Assembly: GCA_028067895.1 (NCBI GenBank)
Contig: JAPTUI010000082.1
Location: 1-12,323, forward strand
Reading direction: 5' to 3'
Origin: Pseudomonadota bacterium
GTDB lineage: Bacteria; Pseudomonadota; Gammaproteobacteria; Steroidobacterales; Steroidobacteraceae
DNA length: 12,323 nt
Shown: positions 1 to 7,528 of the stretch, one piece after another
How the letters are laid out: each line of letters begins with the position of its first letter
Position numbering within the stretch: position 1 is the stretch's first letter
Translations under genes and position numbers: made by a program
Notes under the pieces: generated by a model
The model's database searches: none
What the model saw: only the letters and a program-made list of their open reading frames with translations
Told to the model about the DNA's origin: nothing

Positions 1-5
1 GGAGA

Positions 6-1241
6 ATGGGCGAGGACACGCAGACGGTCTCGGAAACGGCTCGGTTTGAGCGGCATGTGCGGCTGCTCGGCGAGGTTGGCGTCTCGCCTGAGCTCACCGT
101 GCGCCAGCTGCTCGCCGCCCGATTTCCGGTGGAGTGGATTCGAGCGCGGTTTCCCACGGTCTCCCCCGCGGCTTTTGAAGTCCCGGTTCAACATGAATTG
201 CGCCGCCGGCGCGTGGCAGCGGCCCAACCTGTAACGGCGCGCGAGCCGCCCGCGATGAGGGACAACGCGGCGGCGGGGCAGGGAGCGGTTCCGGCGCTTC
301 CCGCCGGTGCCCTCGCAGCGCATCTCGTGCGCGACAGGCTTGCGACCTCTGCACTCCCGGTCGTGCCGCCGAGAGCTTCGAGACCAACATCGGCGCCGCT
401 CTCGGCCATGGGTGAGACCGCAGGCTCGGCGTTGAGCGAGGGGATTTCGTTCCAGTATGTCCCACTGATCCAGTGCTCGTTCCCGCACGCTGATCCCGGC
501 GCGGTCACGCAGTTCACGCGCCGCAACGGGTGGCTGGAGCTGACGCTCTCGACCGCGCGCCCCGACACGGGGCTACCGTATGGGGTGCCGGCGCGGCTGC
601 TCACGATCTACTGCGCCTCGGAGGCCAAGCGCACGCATTCACCTGAGATTTTCCTCGGGGAGAGCGTGCACGAGTTCCTGCGCCGGCTCGATGTGCCGAT
701 CACGCGCGGCGAGCGAGGGTCGCTGCGGGTGTATGCGAACCAGCTGCTGCGTCTCATGCATTGCGCGATCTCGATCGACGAGAACCTGCGCGATGCCGCG
801 GGCCGCACGGGCCTGCACATCCGCCAGGCGCTGTTCGTGGAGGAGGCGCGGCTCTGGTGGGATGAGGCCACCGCGATCGGGCAGGGGAGCAGCCTCGTAC
901 TCTCGCCGGTGCTCTATGACTCGATCCTCGAGCGCTCCGCGCCGCTTTCCACCAAGGCGCTCAAGCAGCTGCGCAAGAGTCCCATGGACCTCGATGTTTA
1001 TGCCTGGCTGGTGCATCGGCTGTTTCATCTCAGCCGGCCGAGCACGGTCACCTGGATGCAGCTCTCGGGTCAGTTCGGGCATGGGTATCGGGAGTTGCGC
1101 AAGTTCCGCCGGTTCTTCGCCGACTCGGTGAAGCGGGTGCAGGAGGTCTACCCGGAGGCGCGCCTGAAGCTCTCCGAGGCCGGTGTCATCCTGCTGCCCT
1201 CGCCACAGCACATCCCGCGGGACGCGCTCGTCGGCTCCTGA
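6..1241 (+). CDS. repA: RepA-type plasmid replication initiator (RepA_C family)
   Basis: Likely the replication initiator that binds the plasmid origin and recruits host replication proteins. The 411-residue reading has an N-terminal part (about 1-75), an Ala/Pro-rich linker (about 75-145) and a conserved C-terminal region (about 150-400). That region carries the hallmarks I associate with the plasmid RepA_C family: LPYGVPARLLTIYCASEAKR and SPEIFLG.SVHEFLRRLD near residues 190-230, YANQLLRLMHCAISID near 243-258, and LDVYAWLVHRLFHL near 330-343, probably part of a winged-helix DNA-binding domain. The start is uncertain. GGAG at 1-4 sits directly against the ATG at 6, too close to act as its ribosome site, and the frame stays open to the window edge, so the true start may lie upstream. 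The next in-frame candidate is GTG at 57. No partition gene follows; brnTA comes next after a long gap. The family call is confident, the 5' end is not. Confidence 0.87.
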   Translation: MGEDTQTVSETARFERHVRLLGEVGVSPELTVRQLLAARFPVEWIRARFPTVSPAAFEVPVQHELRRRRVAAAQPVTAREPPAMRDNAAAGQGAVPALPAGALAAHLVRDRLATSALPVVPPRASRPTSAPLSAMGETAGSALSEGISFQYVPLIQCSFPHADPGAVTQFTRRNGWLELTLSTARPDTGLPYGVPARLLTIYCASEAKRTHSPEIFLGESVHEFLRRLDVPITRGERGSLRVYANQLLRLMHCAISIDENLRDAAGRTGLHIRQALFVEEARLWWDEATAIGQGSSLVLSPVLYDSILERSAPLSTKALKQLRKSPMDLDVYAWLVHRLFHLSRPSTVTWMQLSGQFGHGYRELRKFRRFFADSVKRVQEVYPEARLKLSEAGVILLPSPQHIPRDALVGS

Positions 1242-1370
1242 GTATCGCCTCCGGGCGCTGCGGATGATGGATCCCTTAGGTGCTCATCATTTCGGCCAGT
1301 CGAGCACAGCGAATGCCGCGGTCAGGTCGCACGCTTCCGCTCGTCAATCCCTTCAGATCGTCACCACGCA

Positions 1371-1388
1371 TCTGGCCGTGCGGCCAGA
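1371..1388. repeat. 7-bp perfect inverted repeat after repA
   Basis: TCTGGCC and GGCCAGA are separated by GTGC, giving a short stable hairpin 130 bp after the repA stop. No T-run follows on either strand, so it is not a convincing intrinsic terminator. It could be an RNA structure or protein site, or chance in GC-rich DNA. Confidence 0.35.
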
Positions 1389-1439
1389 GCGACCTCCCTC
1401 GGTGTCGCATCTCTACCGCCGAGCGGGACAGCGAAGTGG

Positions 1440-1466
1440 AAAATTCCGTGAAAATCTTGGCAAAAA
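1440..1466. repeat. Three A-tracts in 11-bp phase (predicted DNA bend)
   Basis: A-tracts begin at 1440 (AAAA), 1451 (AAAA) and 1462 (AAAAA), exactly 11 bp apart. This is close to one helical turn, so their bends would add on one face of the helix. The surrounding DNA is GC-rich, which makes the cluster stand out. Intrinsic bends are common near plasmid origins and some promoters; which applies here is not shown. Confidence 0.5.
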
Positions 1467-1713
1467 CAATGGCTTGTATGAGGGGAGGGCGGGGGCGTTG
1501 CATCTCTTCCGCTTTCTGCTCAAGTCATTGATTGCGAGCCGTATTTGCGGCGAACGGCCGGCCGGCACAGCGCGTCGCGTGGCCGACCGACCGTTGCAAC
1601 TCTTCCGCCAGGCCGTCGACACGCTTCCGCTTGCGCGTTGCGGTCCTACCGGAGCCCCGTCGCATCCCTCCGCGAAAGTCGAAACAAAGTCTTTAATAAC
1701 AATTGGTTAGAGA

Positions 1714-1742
1714 AGTCCCTGTAGTTCCTATAAGTCCCTATA
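1714..1742. repeat. Three tandem 10-bp iteron-like units
   Basis: AGTCCCTGT (1714-1722), AGTTCCTATA (1723-1732) and AGTCCCTATA (1733-1742) follow one another without a gap; on the other strand the unit reads TATAGGGACT. The spacing is one helical turn, so a protein could bind each unit on the same face. The array lies in the AT-rich patch about 115 bp before brnT. It may be an iteron remnant, a RepA or BrnA operator, or chance; three short units are few for a working iteron origin. Confidence 0.45.
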
Positions 1743-1856
1743 TCAATCCTTCGGGACTGCCGTAAAAAAACATTGAAGAACAAGGCGGACATTTCTCTCC
1801 CCGCACTATTGTCGGGCCGCTGGTCGCCGTAAATAAACGCATATACAATAAATTCG

Positions 1857-2147
1857 GTGATCGTGACCTGGGACGAATCGAAGCGGCGCTCGAATCTGGC
1901 CAAGCACGGCCTGGATTTTCGCGATGCCCTCGAGGTGTTGGAATCCCGCTTTCGCTTCGATGTTCCGGTGGTTCGCAACGGGGAAGCACGGATTTTCGCG
2001 ATCGCGTACTCCGCGAAGTACCTCGCGGTGCTGGTCACCGTCGTCAAAGACGATGACAGGGTTAGGATCATCAGCTTCCGCCACGCGAGCGAGGAAGAGC
2101 GAGAGGTGTACTATGACTGGCTCGAAAATGACTACGAAGATGACTAA
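1857..2147 (+). CDS. brnT: BrnT family toxin (RNase) of a type II toxin-antitoxin pair
   Basis: 96-residue toxin of the BrnT (DUF497) family. Members are small ribonucleases that stop growth by cutting RNA when not bound by BrnA, and act in the cytoplasm. The family pattern is complete: WDESKRRSNLAKHGLDF at the N-terminus, a central strand run (RIFAIAYSAKYLAVLVTVV) and RIISFRHASEEEREVYY near the C-terminus. Length is normal for the family. The start is GTG at 1857. No Shine-Dalgarno site precedes it, but TACAAT at 1844-1849 could be a -10 element so close that the transcript might be nearly leaderless; no good -35 was found. The last 35 bases overlap brnA, the usual toxin-first order of this pair, in which the complex typically represses its own promoter. 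On a plasmid it probably serves maintenance. Confidence 0.92.
   Translation: MIVTWDESKRRSNLAKHGLDFRDALEVLESRFRFDVPVVRNGEARIFAIAYSAKYLAVLVTVVKDDDRVRIISFRHASEEEREVYYDWLENDYEDD
2101..2108 (+). promoter_or_regulatory. Ribosome binding site inside brnT that favours the 2113 start of brnA
   Basis: GAGAGGTG lies within the brnT coding sequence with its GAGG core 6 bases before the ATG at 2113. The two later in-frame ATGs (2128 and 2140) have no comparable site, so this decides the chosen start and suggests coupled toxin and antitoxin translation. Confidence 0.55.
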
Positions 2148-2439
2148 GGCGGACGTGCTCAAGGCCGTGAAGCGGGTTGATCGGAAATCCGACTACCTCT
2201 GGGACGGCAAGTCGGAAGAGGATCGCCCGGCGAGCGCGCACGAACTGATCGCCGCCGTGGGCGCGTACCGGCGCAAGCGCGGCCGCCCGGCAGGCTCGGG
2301 CTCGAAGGAGCAGATTGCGTTGCGCGTCGACAAGGATGTGTTGGCCCAGTTCCGGGCCGCGGGCCCGGGCTGGCAGACGCGTATGAACGACGCTTTGAAG
2401 GCTTGGCTGCGCTCGCACCCGCGCCGTTCGGGCGCGTAA
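2113..2439 (+). CDS. brnA: BrnA family antitoxin
   Basis: Antitoxin partner of BrnT: it binds and neutralises the toxin and, with it, represses the shared promoter. From the ATG at 2113 the product is 108 residues. The C-terminal half has the family signature: basic GRPAGSGSKEQIALRVDKD (about 57-75), then VLAQFRAAGPGWQTRMNDAL (about 76-95), which should form the ribbon-helix-helix DNA-binding and dimerisation unit. RKRGRPAGS at 54-62 resembles an AT-hook core. The N-terminal half is charged and probably wraps the toxin. The start is ambiguous because ATG codons at 2113, 2128 and 2140 are all in frame; 2113 has the best ribosome site. The gene overlaps the end of brnT in another frame. About 214 bp without a gene follow it. 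Confidence 0.9.
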   Translation: MTGSKMTTKMTKADVLKAVKRVDRKSDYLWDGKSEEDRPASAHELIAAVGAYRRKRGRPAGSGSKEQIALRVDKDVLAQFRAAGPGWQTRMNDALKAWLRSHPRRSGA

Positions 2440-2653
2440 TGGTTTTCGTGAGCCGCCTGATTGCTCGCTGATCGGGCGTGCCGCACCATGCGGCCGCAGT
2501 GGGGGAAAACGATCACCACCGAGCGTCGGTCTGTGGAGTGCCGCAAAGTCAACCCCCGGGAAACGCGCGATGCGACGTAGGAGCGCGTGCGCGTAATGGC
2601 TCGGGGATCCGAGGCCACCCGGGGAAAAGAAAGGTCTCTCAGGAGCGTTCGCA

Positions 2654-5600
2654 ATGCCAGCGTCCAGTGACACGGAGCCGAAAGCGGACCCGCCACCGGG
2701 CCCATCGCCCGAGGCGTCGCGCGGGGACCTGTCCGCCGAAGATCCCGGCTGCACGGATGCGGTGGCGCACGGGCGGCTGAGCGGGCTGCTCAACTACATC
2801 GCGGAGCAGCTTCGGGACGCCGATCCGCGCGCCTTCCGGATCGAGTCCGCCGGGTCGTTCGTCCTTCGGCCCGCGGACCTCTTGAGCCTTCCGGGCGTGA
2901 AGCAGGACTTGAAGGCCGAAGGCGATCACGTGTGGCTGCGGGTCGAGCGGCTCGAGGCCACGCAGCCCCCGAAGATCGGTGAGGCTCATCAGGGCATCAT
3001 TCGGGTCTCATCAGATCCGGATGGCGCCGAGCCGCGGATCGATGAGGTGGCGTTCACGGCCAAATTGGGGCGGGTCGGTGCCGGATTGCCCGAGGAAGCG
3101 CGGCGGCAGCTGGAGGATCGCTCGCGCGCCCAGGTGGAACAGGCGCTGGACGGCTATCGGGCGCTCTGGATGAGCTGGGCGGAAAGTGAGCGGCCGCGCC
3201 GGCGCACGATCCAGCTGTATGGGGATCTGTTTGCGCTCAAGCACACGCTGGAAGCGGCGGAAACCGCGCGCCCCATCGAGCTCGTGTGCGGAATCGCGGT
3301 GCTCTCGTGGCAGCTGCGCGATGGCAAGGGCCGGCTCGATTACGTTTACCCCCTCCTGACGCATGCGCTTGAACTCTCGATCGACGAGCGGTCGATGGCA
3401 CTCGAGGTGCGTCCGCGGACCGTGAGTACGCGCGTTGAGATGGACGCGCTGATCAAATGCGAGATCCAAGGGGCTGCGGACGTGGATCGTTCGGCGCGCG
3501 AGCAGCTGCTCCGAGACGACGCACGACAAGTCACGCCATTTGATCCGGGCAGTTTCGCTGACATCGCGAAACTAGTCGCCACGAATCTCGACAGCGAAGG
3601 GCGGTTCCTCGAGGTTCTGGCGCGGAAGGATTCGGTTCCGGCTGCCGGACCCCATCTCGTCGTCACCGATGCCTGGGTCATCTTCTCGCGGCCCCGCACG
3701 CGCAATGTGTTGCTGGAGGATCTCGCCCGCCTGAGACAGGCGATCGCGGAAAGCCCGTCGCTGCCGGCGGGCTCGGCGGCGCTGGTGCTCGAGCCCTCGG
3801 AGACGCCCATCCCGCATGAGCGCATCGTATTCCGCGGCATTTCCAGCCGCGGCGATGCAAGCGGGGCGTGCCGGGAGCTGTATTTTCCGTTGCCGTACAA
3901 CGAAGAACAAGAGACGGTCATCGAACGGCTCGAGGTCTCGGCCGGGGTCACGGTGCAAGGGCCTCCGGGGACGGGCAAGACCCACACGATCGCGAACATC
4001 ATCTGCCATTACCTCGCCACCGGGCGTCGGGTACTCGTGACCTCGAAGGGCGAGACCGCGCTCGCGGTGCTGCAGGGCAAGCTCCCCGAGGAGGTTCAGC
4101 CGCTCGCCGTGGCGCTGCTCGCCGGCGATCGCCAGGGGCTGAGGCAGTTTCAGGGCTCGATCGAAGCGATCCAGCAGCGGGTCTCGCAGCTGAACCCCCC
4201 GGTGGTGGAGCGCACCATCCGTAGGCTGCGAGACGAGATCGAGCGCGCGCACGCCGCGCTTCAGCGGATCGACCGGCGGGTCGATGAGATCGCCGCGGCG
4301 CAACTCTCCGAGATCGAGCTCGATGGCCAGCGCATCCGACCGCAGATCGCCGCGCGGCTGGTGGTGGACGGACAACGCGACTTCGCCTGGTTCGACGATT
4401 CGGTGTCGGCGGGTCCGGAGCACGTTCCACCGTTGTCGCTCGAGGAGGAAAGGATTTTGCGGGAGGCGCGGCGCAGGCTCGGTGATGACCTGTGCTACGT
4501 GCGGGCCGAGCTGCCGAATCCGGTGGACTTCCCGGCCGCTGACTCGATCGTGGATCTTCACGAGACGCTGTGCCGTCTGCAGGAGCTTCGCCGGCGGGAG
4601 CGTTCCGGTGCGCTCTTGGCCCTGAAGAGCCGCACCGCCGAGGTCCTGACGGCGGCGCGCGCGCTGCACGAGCTCATTACGAGCGCGATTGCGGGCCTCG
4701 AGGTCCTCGAGGCTCGCGCCGCGCCGTGGGGCCTTGAGCTGCGGCGGAAATTGCGCGAAGCCGCGTGGAAGGCCGAGCGCGAGGCACTACACGCGCTGTT
4801 GGCGGAACTCGAACGGTTGGGTGAGGCCCGGGCGCGCTTCCTGCGCAATCCCGTTCACGTTCCGGAGGAGGCCCTCGGGTGCGACAAGACGCTCGAGGCG
4901 GTGCGCCGAGCGGCCGAGACGGGCAAGCCGTTTGGGCTGGTAACCCTGAGTTCCGGCCGCGCCAAGGAGTACGTTCCGGCCATCCGCGTCGCCGGCGTGT
5001 CGCCGCGATCGACCGAGGAGTGGCGCACAGTCGAGAAGTGGTTCGACCTTCACCTCGAACTTCAGATCTTCGCGACGCGCTGGAATGCGTGCGCCCTGGC
5101 TCTCGACATTCCGTCCATCAGCGCAAGTCCGAGCGCCTTGCGGGAGCTCGAGGCGCTTGGCGATGCGGTGCAAGCGGCTTTTCGGTTCGCGACGGACGTC
5201 GATCCACAGTTGTGCGACCAGGCGGCGATGGTGTTTGAGGCGCCGCCCATCGAGAAACTGCTCGGTTCCAGTGCGGGTCTTGCGCAGGTTCGGGATAGTC
5301 TGGCGGATCATTTGCGATCCCTCGAGCTCGCGCGCAGTGCCGTCATGGTATCAAAGCTCGAGGAGACGCTGCAGGGGGCCACGGGCGAGGTCGTCGAACG
5401 ACTGCGGGAGTTGGTAAGTGTGCTGGGTCGCGAAGAGGTCTCCGGGGACGCTGTGGGCCAGCGGTACACACAGCTGATGGCCGAGTTGCGGCGGCTCGTG
5501 GGTTTGTCCTCCGAGTTGCTCGCGGTTCGCGATTTCACTCACCGGATCGAGGCCGCCGGCGCACCGCGTTTCGCCGAGCGGCTGAGGTCGATCCGGGTCG

Positions 5601-7303
5601 GACGCTCAGGCGACGATGCGGCCTTTCCGGTCAACTGGAAGGACGCGTGGCACTGGGCCCGCTTGAAAGGCTATCTCGAGCGCATCGAGGGGGCCGATGA
5701 GCTGCGGCGACTGAGCGAGGAACGGACGCGCTACGAGCGCGCCTTGGAGAAGCTCTATCGAGAGATCGTGGCCAACGCGGCCTGGTTGGCCACCAAGCGA
5801 TCCGCGAGTCACAAGGTGATGCAGGCGCTGGCGGGCTACGCCACCGCGGTCCGTCGCATTGGTAAGGGCACCGGTCCGAACGCGATCCGGTATCGCCGGG
5901 ACGCGCAGAACGCTATGCAGGAGGCGGCGGGCGCGATCCCGTGCTGGATCATGAGCCACTACAAGGTCTCGGAGAGCATGCCGGCGCGGCTCGGGGTGTT
6001 CGATCTGGTGATTGTCGATGAGGCGAGCCAGTCCGATCTCTCGGCGCTGCCGGCGATCCTGCGTGGCAAGAAGATTCTGGTGGTGGGGGATGACAAGCAG
6101 GTCTCACCGGATGCGGGATTCATCCACAGCCAGCACATCCAGGCTCTGCTCGACCGCTTCCTGGCCGATCAGCCCTACCGGGCGGACATGACGCCCGAGA
6201 AGTCGCTGTACGATCTAGCATCGCGCGTCTACGCCGGCGGGCAGATCATGCTGAAGGAGCATTTTCGCTGCGTCCCGCCGATCATCGCGTATTCGAACAG
6301 CCAGTTCTATCACGGGCATATCGTGCCGCTGCGCATTCCGCGGGCCTCGGAAAGACTGGACCCGCCCTTGGTCGACATCTACGTTCCGGACGGTATCCGG
6401 GATCACCGGGACTGCAATCCGGCGGAGGCCGAGGCCATCGTGGCGGAAATCGAGGCGTTGCTCGCCGATGAGCGCTTCAAGGGTCGCTCGCTCGGGGTGG
6501 TGTCCTTGCTCGGTACCGAGCAGGCCAAACGAATCGATGAGGCGGTGCGCGCGAAGTGCGATGCCGCCGAGCTGCACCGACGCCATTTTGAATGCGGCGA
6601 CGCGAGGACGTTTCAGGGCAGTGAGCGGGACGTGATGTTTCTATCGCTGGTCGTCGACCGGGGCAGCTACAAGGCCCTCTCCGGAAGCATGTTCGAGCAG
6701 CGATTCAACGTGGCGGCGAGTCGCGCTCGGGATCGGATGTACCTGGTCCGGTCGGTGGAGTTGGGCGAGCTCTCGGCAAACGACCTGCGCCGCGCGCTGC
6801 TCGAGCATTTCCACAAGCCGCTCATCGCCGATCAGGAGGAGACCGAGAATCTGATGGAACGGTGCGAGTCGGGCTTCGAGCGCGAGGTCTTCGGGGCGCT
6901 GGTGTCGCGCGGCTATCGGGTGATTCCGCAGGTGAGGACCGGGGCGTATCGACTCGATATGGTGGTGGAGGGCGAGGATGACCGACGACTCGCCATCGAG
7001 TGCGACGGGGACGAGTTCCACGGCCCGGAGCGCTGGGAGGAGGACTCGCGACGGCAGCGGGTTCTCGAACGCGCCGGTTGGACATTCTGGCGCTGCTTCG
7101 CTTCGACGTGGACGCTGCGCCGCGAGGAGATGCTGGAGGATCTCATCGGCACACTCTCGGCGATGGGTATCGAGCCGGTGGGCGCGCTCGCCAGGATGCC
7201 GCGTCTGGTCGAGCAGCGCACGTGGACGCGACCCGCACAGGAATCGGATCCAGCCGATCGCCTTCTCACCAAGGTCCTGAATGGCCCTGACGCCGATCCG
7301 TAA
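2654..7303 (+). CDS. SF1 DNA/RNA helicase with C-terminal Vsr/DUF559-like nuclease domain
   Basis: A 1549-residue ATP-driven helicase (UPF1-like SF1, AAA_11/AAA_12 type) fused to a nuclease. Helicase motifs are all present: Walker A GPPGTGKT (436-443), Walker B DEAS (1122-1125), GDDKQ (1145-1149), LKEHFRC (1200-1206), ARTFQGSERD (1317-1326) and NVAASRARDR (1352-1361). The C-terminus has a PD-(D/E)xK pattern of the MTES_1575/DUF559/Vsr type: SGFEREV (E1409), RLDMVV (D1435), AIECDGDEFH (E1449, D1451), then a D..R..VLERAGW segment. Residues 1-430 are not assignable by eye. A Glu/Arg-rich, probably helical stretch of about 680 residues separates Walker A from Walker B, far more than a minimal SF1 core needs. 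AGGAG at 2641-2645, 8 bases before the ATG, supports the start. The architecture recalls the published DUF4011-helicase-Vsr anti-phage proteins, although no DUF4011 was recognised. It is first in a three-gene cargo block. Helicase and nuclease folds are confident; defence is inference. Confidence 0.9.
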   Translation: MPASSDTEPKADPPPGPSPEASRGDLSAEDPGCTDAVAHGRLSGLLNYIAEQLRDADPRAFRIESAGSFVLRPADLLSLPGVKQDLKAEGDHVWLRVERLEATQPPKIGEAHQGIIRVSSDPDGAEPRIDEVAFTAKLGRVGAGLPEEARRQLEDRSRAQVEQALDGYRALWMSWAESERPRRRTIQLYGDLFALKHTLEAAETARPIELVCGIAVLSWQLRDGKGRLDYVYPLLTHALELSIDERSMALEVRPRTVSTRVEMDALIKCEIQGAADVDRSAREQLLRDDARQVTPFDPGSFADIAKLVATNLDSEGRFLEVLARKDSVPAAGPHLVVTDAWVIFSRPRTRNVLLEDLARLRQAIAESPSLPAGSAALVLEPSETPIPHERIVFRGISSRGDASGACRELYFPLPYNEEQETVIERLEVSAGVTVQGPPGTGKTHTIANIICHYLATGRRVLVTSKGETALAVLQGKLPEEVQPLAVALLAGDRQGLRQFQGSIEAIQQRVSQLNPPVVERTIRRLRDEIERAHAALQRIDRRVDEIAAAQLSEIELDGQRIRPQIAARLVVDGQRDFAWFDDSVSAGPEHVPPLSLEEERILREARRRLGDDLCYVRAELPNPVDFPAADSIVDLHETLCRLQELRRRERSGALLALKSRTAEVLTAARALHELITSAIAGLEVLEARAAPWGLELRRKLREAAWKAEREALHALLAELERLGEARARFLRNPVHVPEEALGCDKTLEAVRRAAETGKPFGLVTLSSGRAKEYVPAIRVAGVSPRSTEEWRTVEKWFDLHLELQIFATRWNACALALDIPSISASPSALRELEALGDAVQAAFRFATDVDPQLCDQAAMVFEAPPIEKLLGSSAGLAQVRDSLADHLRSLELARSAVMVSKLEETLQGATGEVVERLRELVSVLGREEVSGDAVGQRYTQLMAELRRLVGLSSELLAVRDFTHRIEAAGAPRFAERLRSIRVGRSGDDAAFPVNWKDAWHWARLKGYLERIEGADELRRLSEERTRYERALEKLYREIVANAAWLATKRSASHKVMQALAGYATAVRRIGKGTGPNAIRYRRDAQNAMQEAAGAIPCWIMSHYKVSESMPARLGVFDLVIVDEASQSDLSALPAILRGKKILVVGDDKQVSPDAGFIHSQHIQALLDRFLADQPYRADMTPEKSLYDLASRVYAGGQIMLKEHFRCVPPIIAYSNSQFYHGHIVPLRIPRASERLDPPLVDIYVPDGIRDHRDCNPAEAEAIVAEIEALLADERFKGRSLGVVSLLGTEQAKRIDEAVRAKCDAAELHRRHFECGDARTFQGSERDVMFLSLVVDRGSYKALSGSMFEQRFNVAASRARDRMYLVRSVELGELSANDLRRALLEHFHKPLIADQEETENLMERCESGFEREVFGALVSRGYRVIPQVRTGAYRLDMVVEGEDDRRLAIECDGDEFHGPERWEEDSRRQRVLERAGWTFWRCFASTWTLRREEMLEDLIGTLSAMGIEPVGALARMPRLVEQRTWTRPAQESDPADRLLTKVLNGPDADP

Positions 7304-7494
7304 GGCGCGCGCCCACGGGTGGCACCTGCCTGACCGACCCCTCCTCGCAAGCCGATCCACCTCGAGCACAGCGTCGCCGGCTGGCATCCCGGCGAGCGCA
7401 TCCTCAAGATTCTCGCGCGGACAGCACAGTTCACGCTGCGCGGTCTTGAGCTCATCGGACACGAACCTGCTCAGGGTAGTAGAATTAGTGGCGT

Positions 7495-7515
7495 TAACGG
7501 ATATTTCAGTAACGG
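7495..7515 (+). promoter_or_regulatory. Paired TAACGG repeats before the AAA ATPase gene, possible operator
   Basis: TAACGG occurs at 7495-7500 and 7510-7515, 15 bp apart, in a short AT-rich patch just upstream of the ATG at 7529; TTAAC recurs at 7523-7527. TAGAAT at 7480-7485 might be a -10 element, but no matching -35 is clear. A site for a regulator, or an internal promoter splitting the cargo block, is possible. Confidence 0.3.
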
Positions 7516-7528
7516 CAATAAATTAACT

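Larger units (their letters stand above)
1242..1856. other. Gene-free region downstream of repA, possible origin or control region
   Basis: About 615 bp between repA and brnT with no ORF I believe: the readable frames have no recognisable motifs and conflict with each other. The left two thirds are GC-rich; the part from about 1684 to 1742 falls to roughly one third G+C. It contains phased A-tracts (1440-1466), a 7-bp inverted repeat (1371-1388), three tandem 10-bp units (1714-1742) and a run of seven A at 1764-1770. No DnaA box matching TTATNCACA was seen. Curved DNA, an AT-rich patch and short tandem repeats beside a rep gene resemble a plasmid origin, but many RepA origins lie upstream of the gene, outside this window. 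Confidence 0.4.

Noticed and set aside
1334..1631. CTTCCGCT repeated at 1334, 1506 and 1624 as possible iterons
   Set aside because: Irregular spacing, only 8 bp and no longer shared context; likely composition.
1183..1710. 175-residue + strand frame in the repA-brnT gap
   Set aside because: It overlaps the end of repA, has low-complexity Ser/Arg content, no ribosome site and no family features.
1745..1770. UUCG-loop hairpin beside a seven-A run as a terminator
   Set aside because: The stem is only 3 bp and the T-run on the - strand precedes rather than follows it.
2480..2494. GCCGCA-CCA-TGCGGC hairpin after brnA as a terminator
   Set aside because: No T-run on either side and only a 6-bp stem; not strong enough to call.
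3572..4669. 365-residue - strand frame inside the helicase gene
   Set aside because: Antisense to the Walker A region; Arg/Leu-rich without motifs.
6641..7462. 273-residue - strand frame ending under the helicase C-terminus
   Set aside because: Most of it is antisense to helicase motifs and the nuclease domain, it starts with an unsupported GTG, and no family was recognised.
7281..7526. 81-residue frame between helicase and AAA genes
   Set aside because: Ser/Ala/Arg-rich with no motif or ribosome site; overlaps the helicase end.
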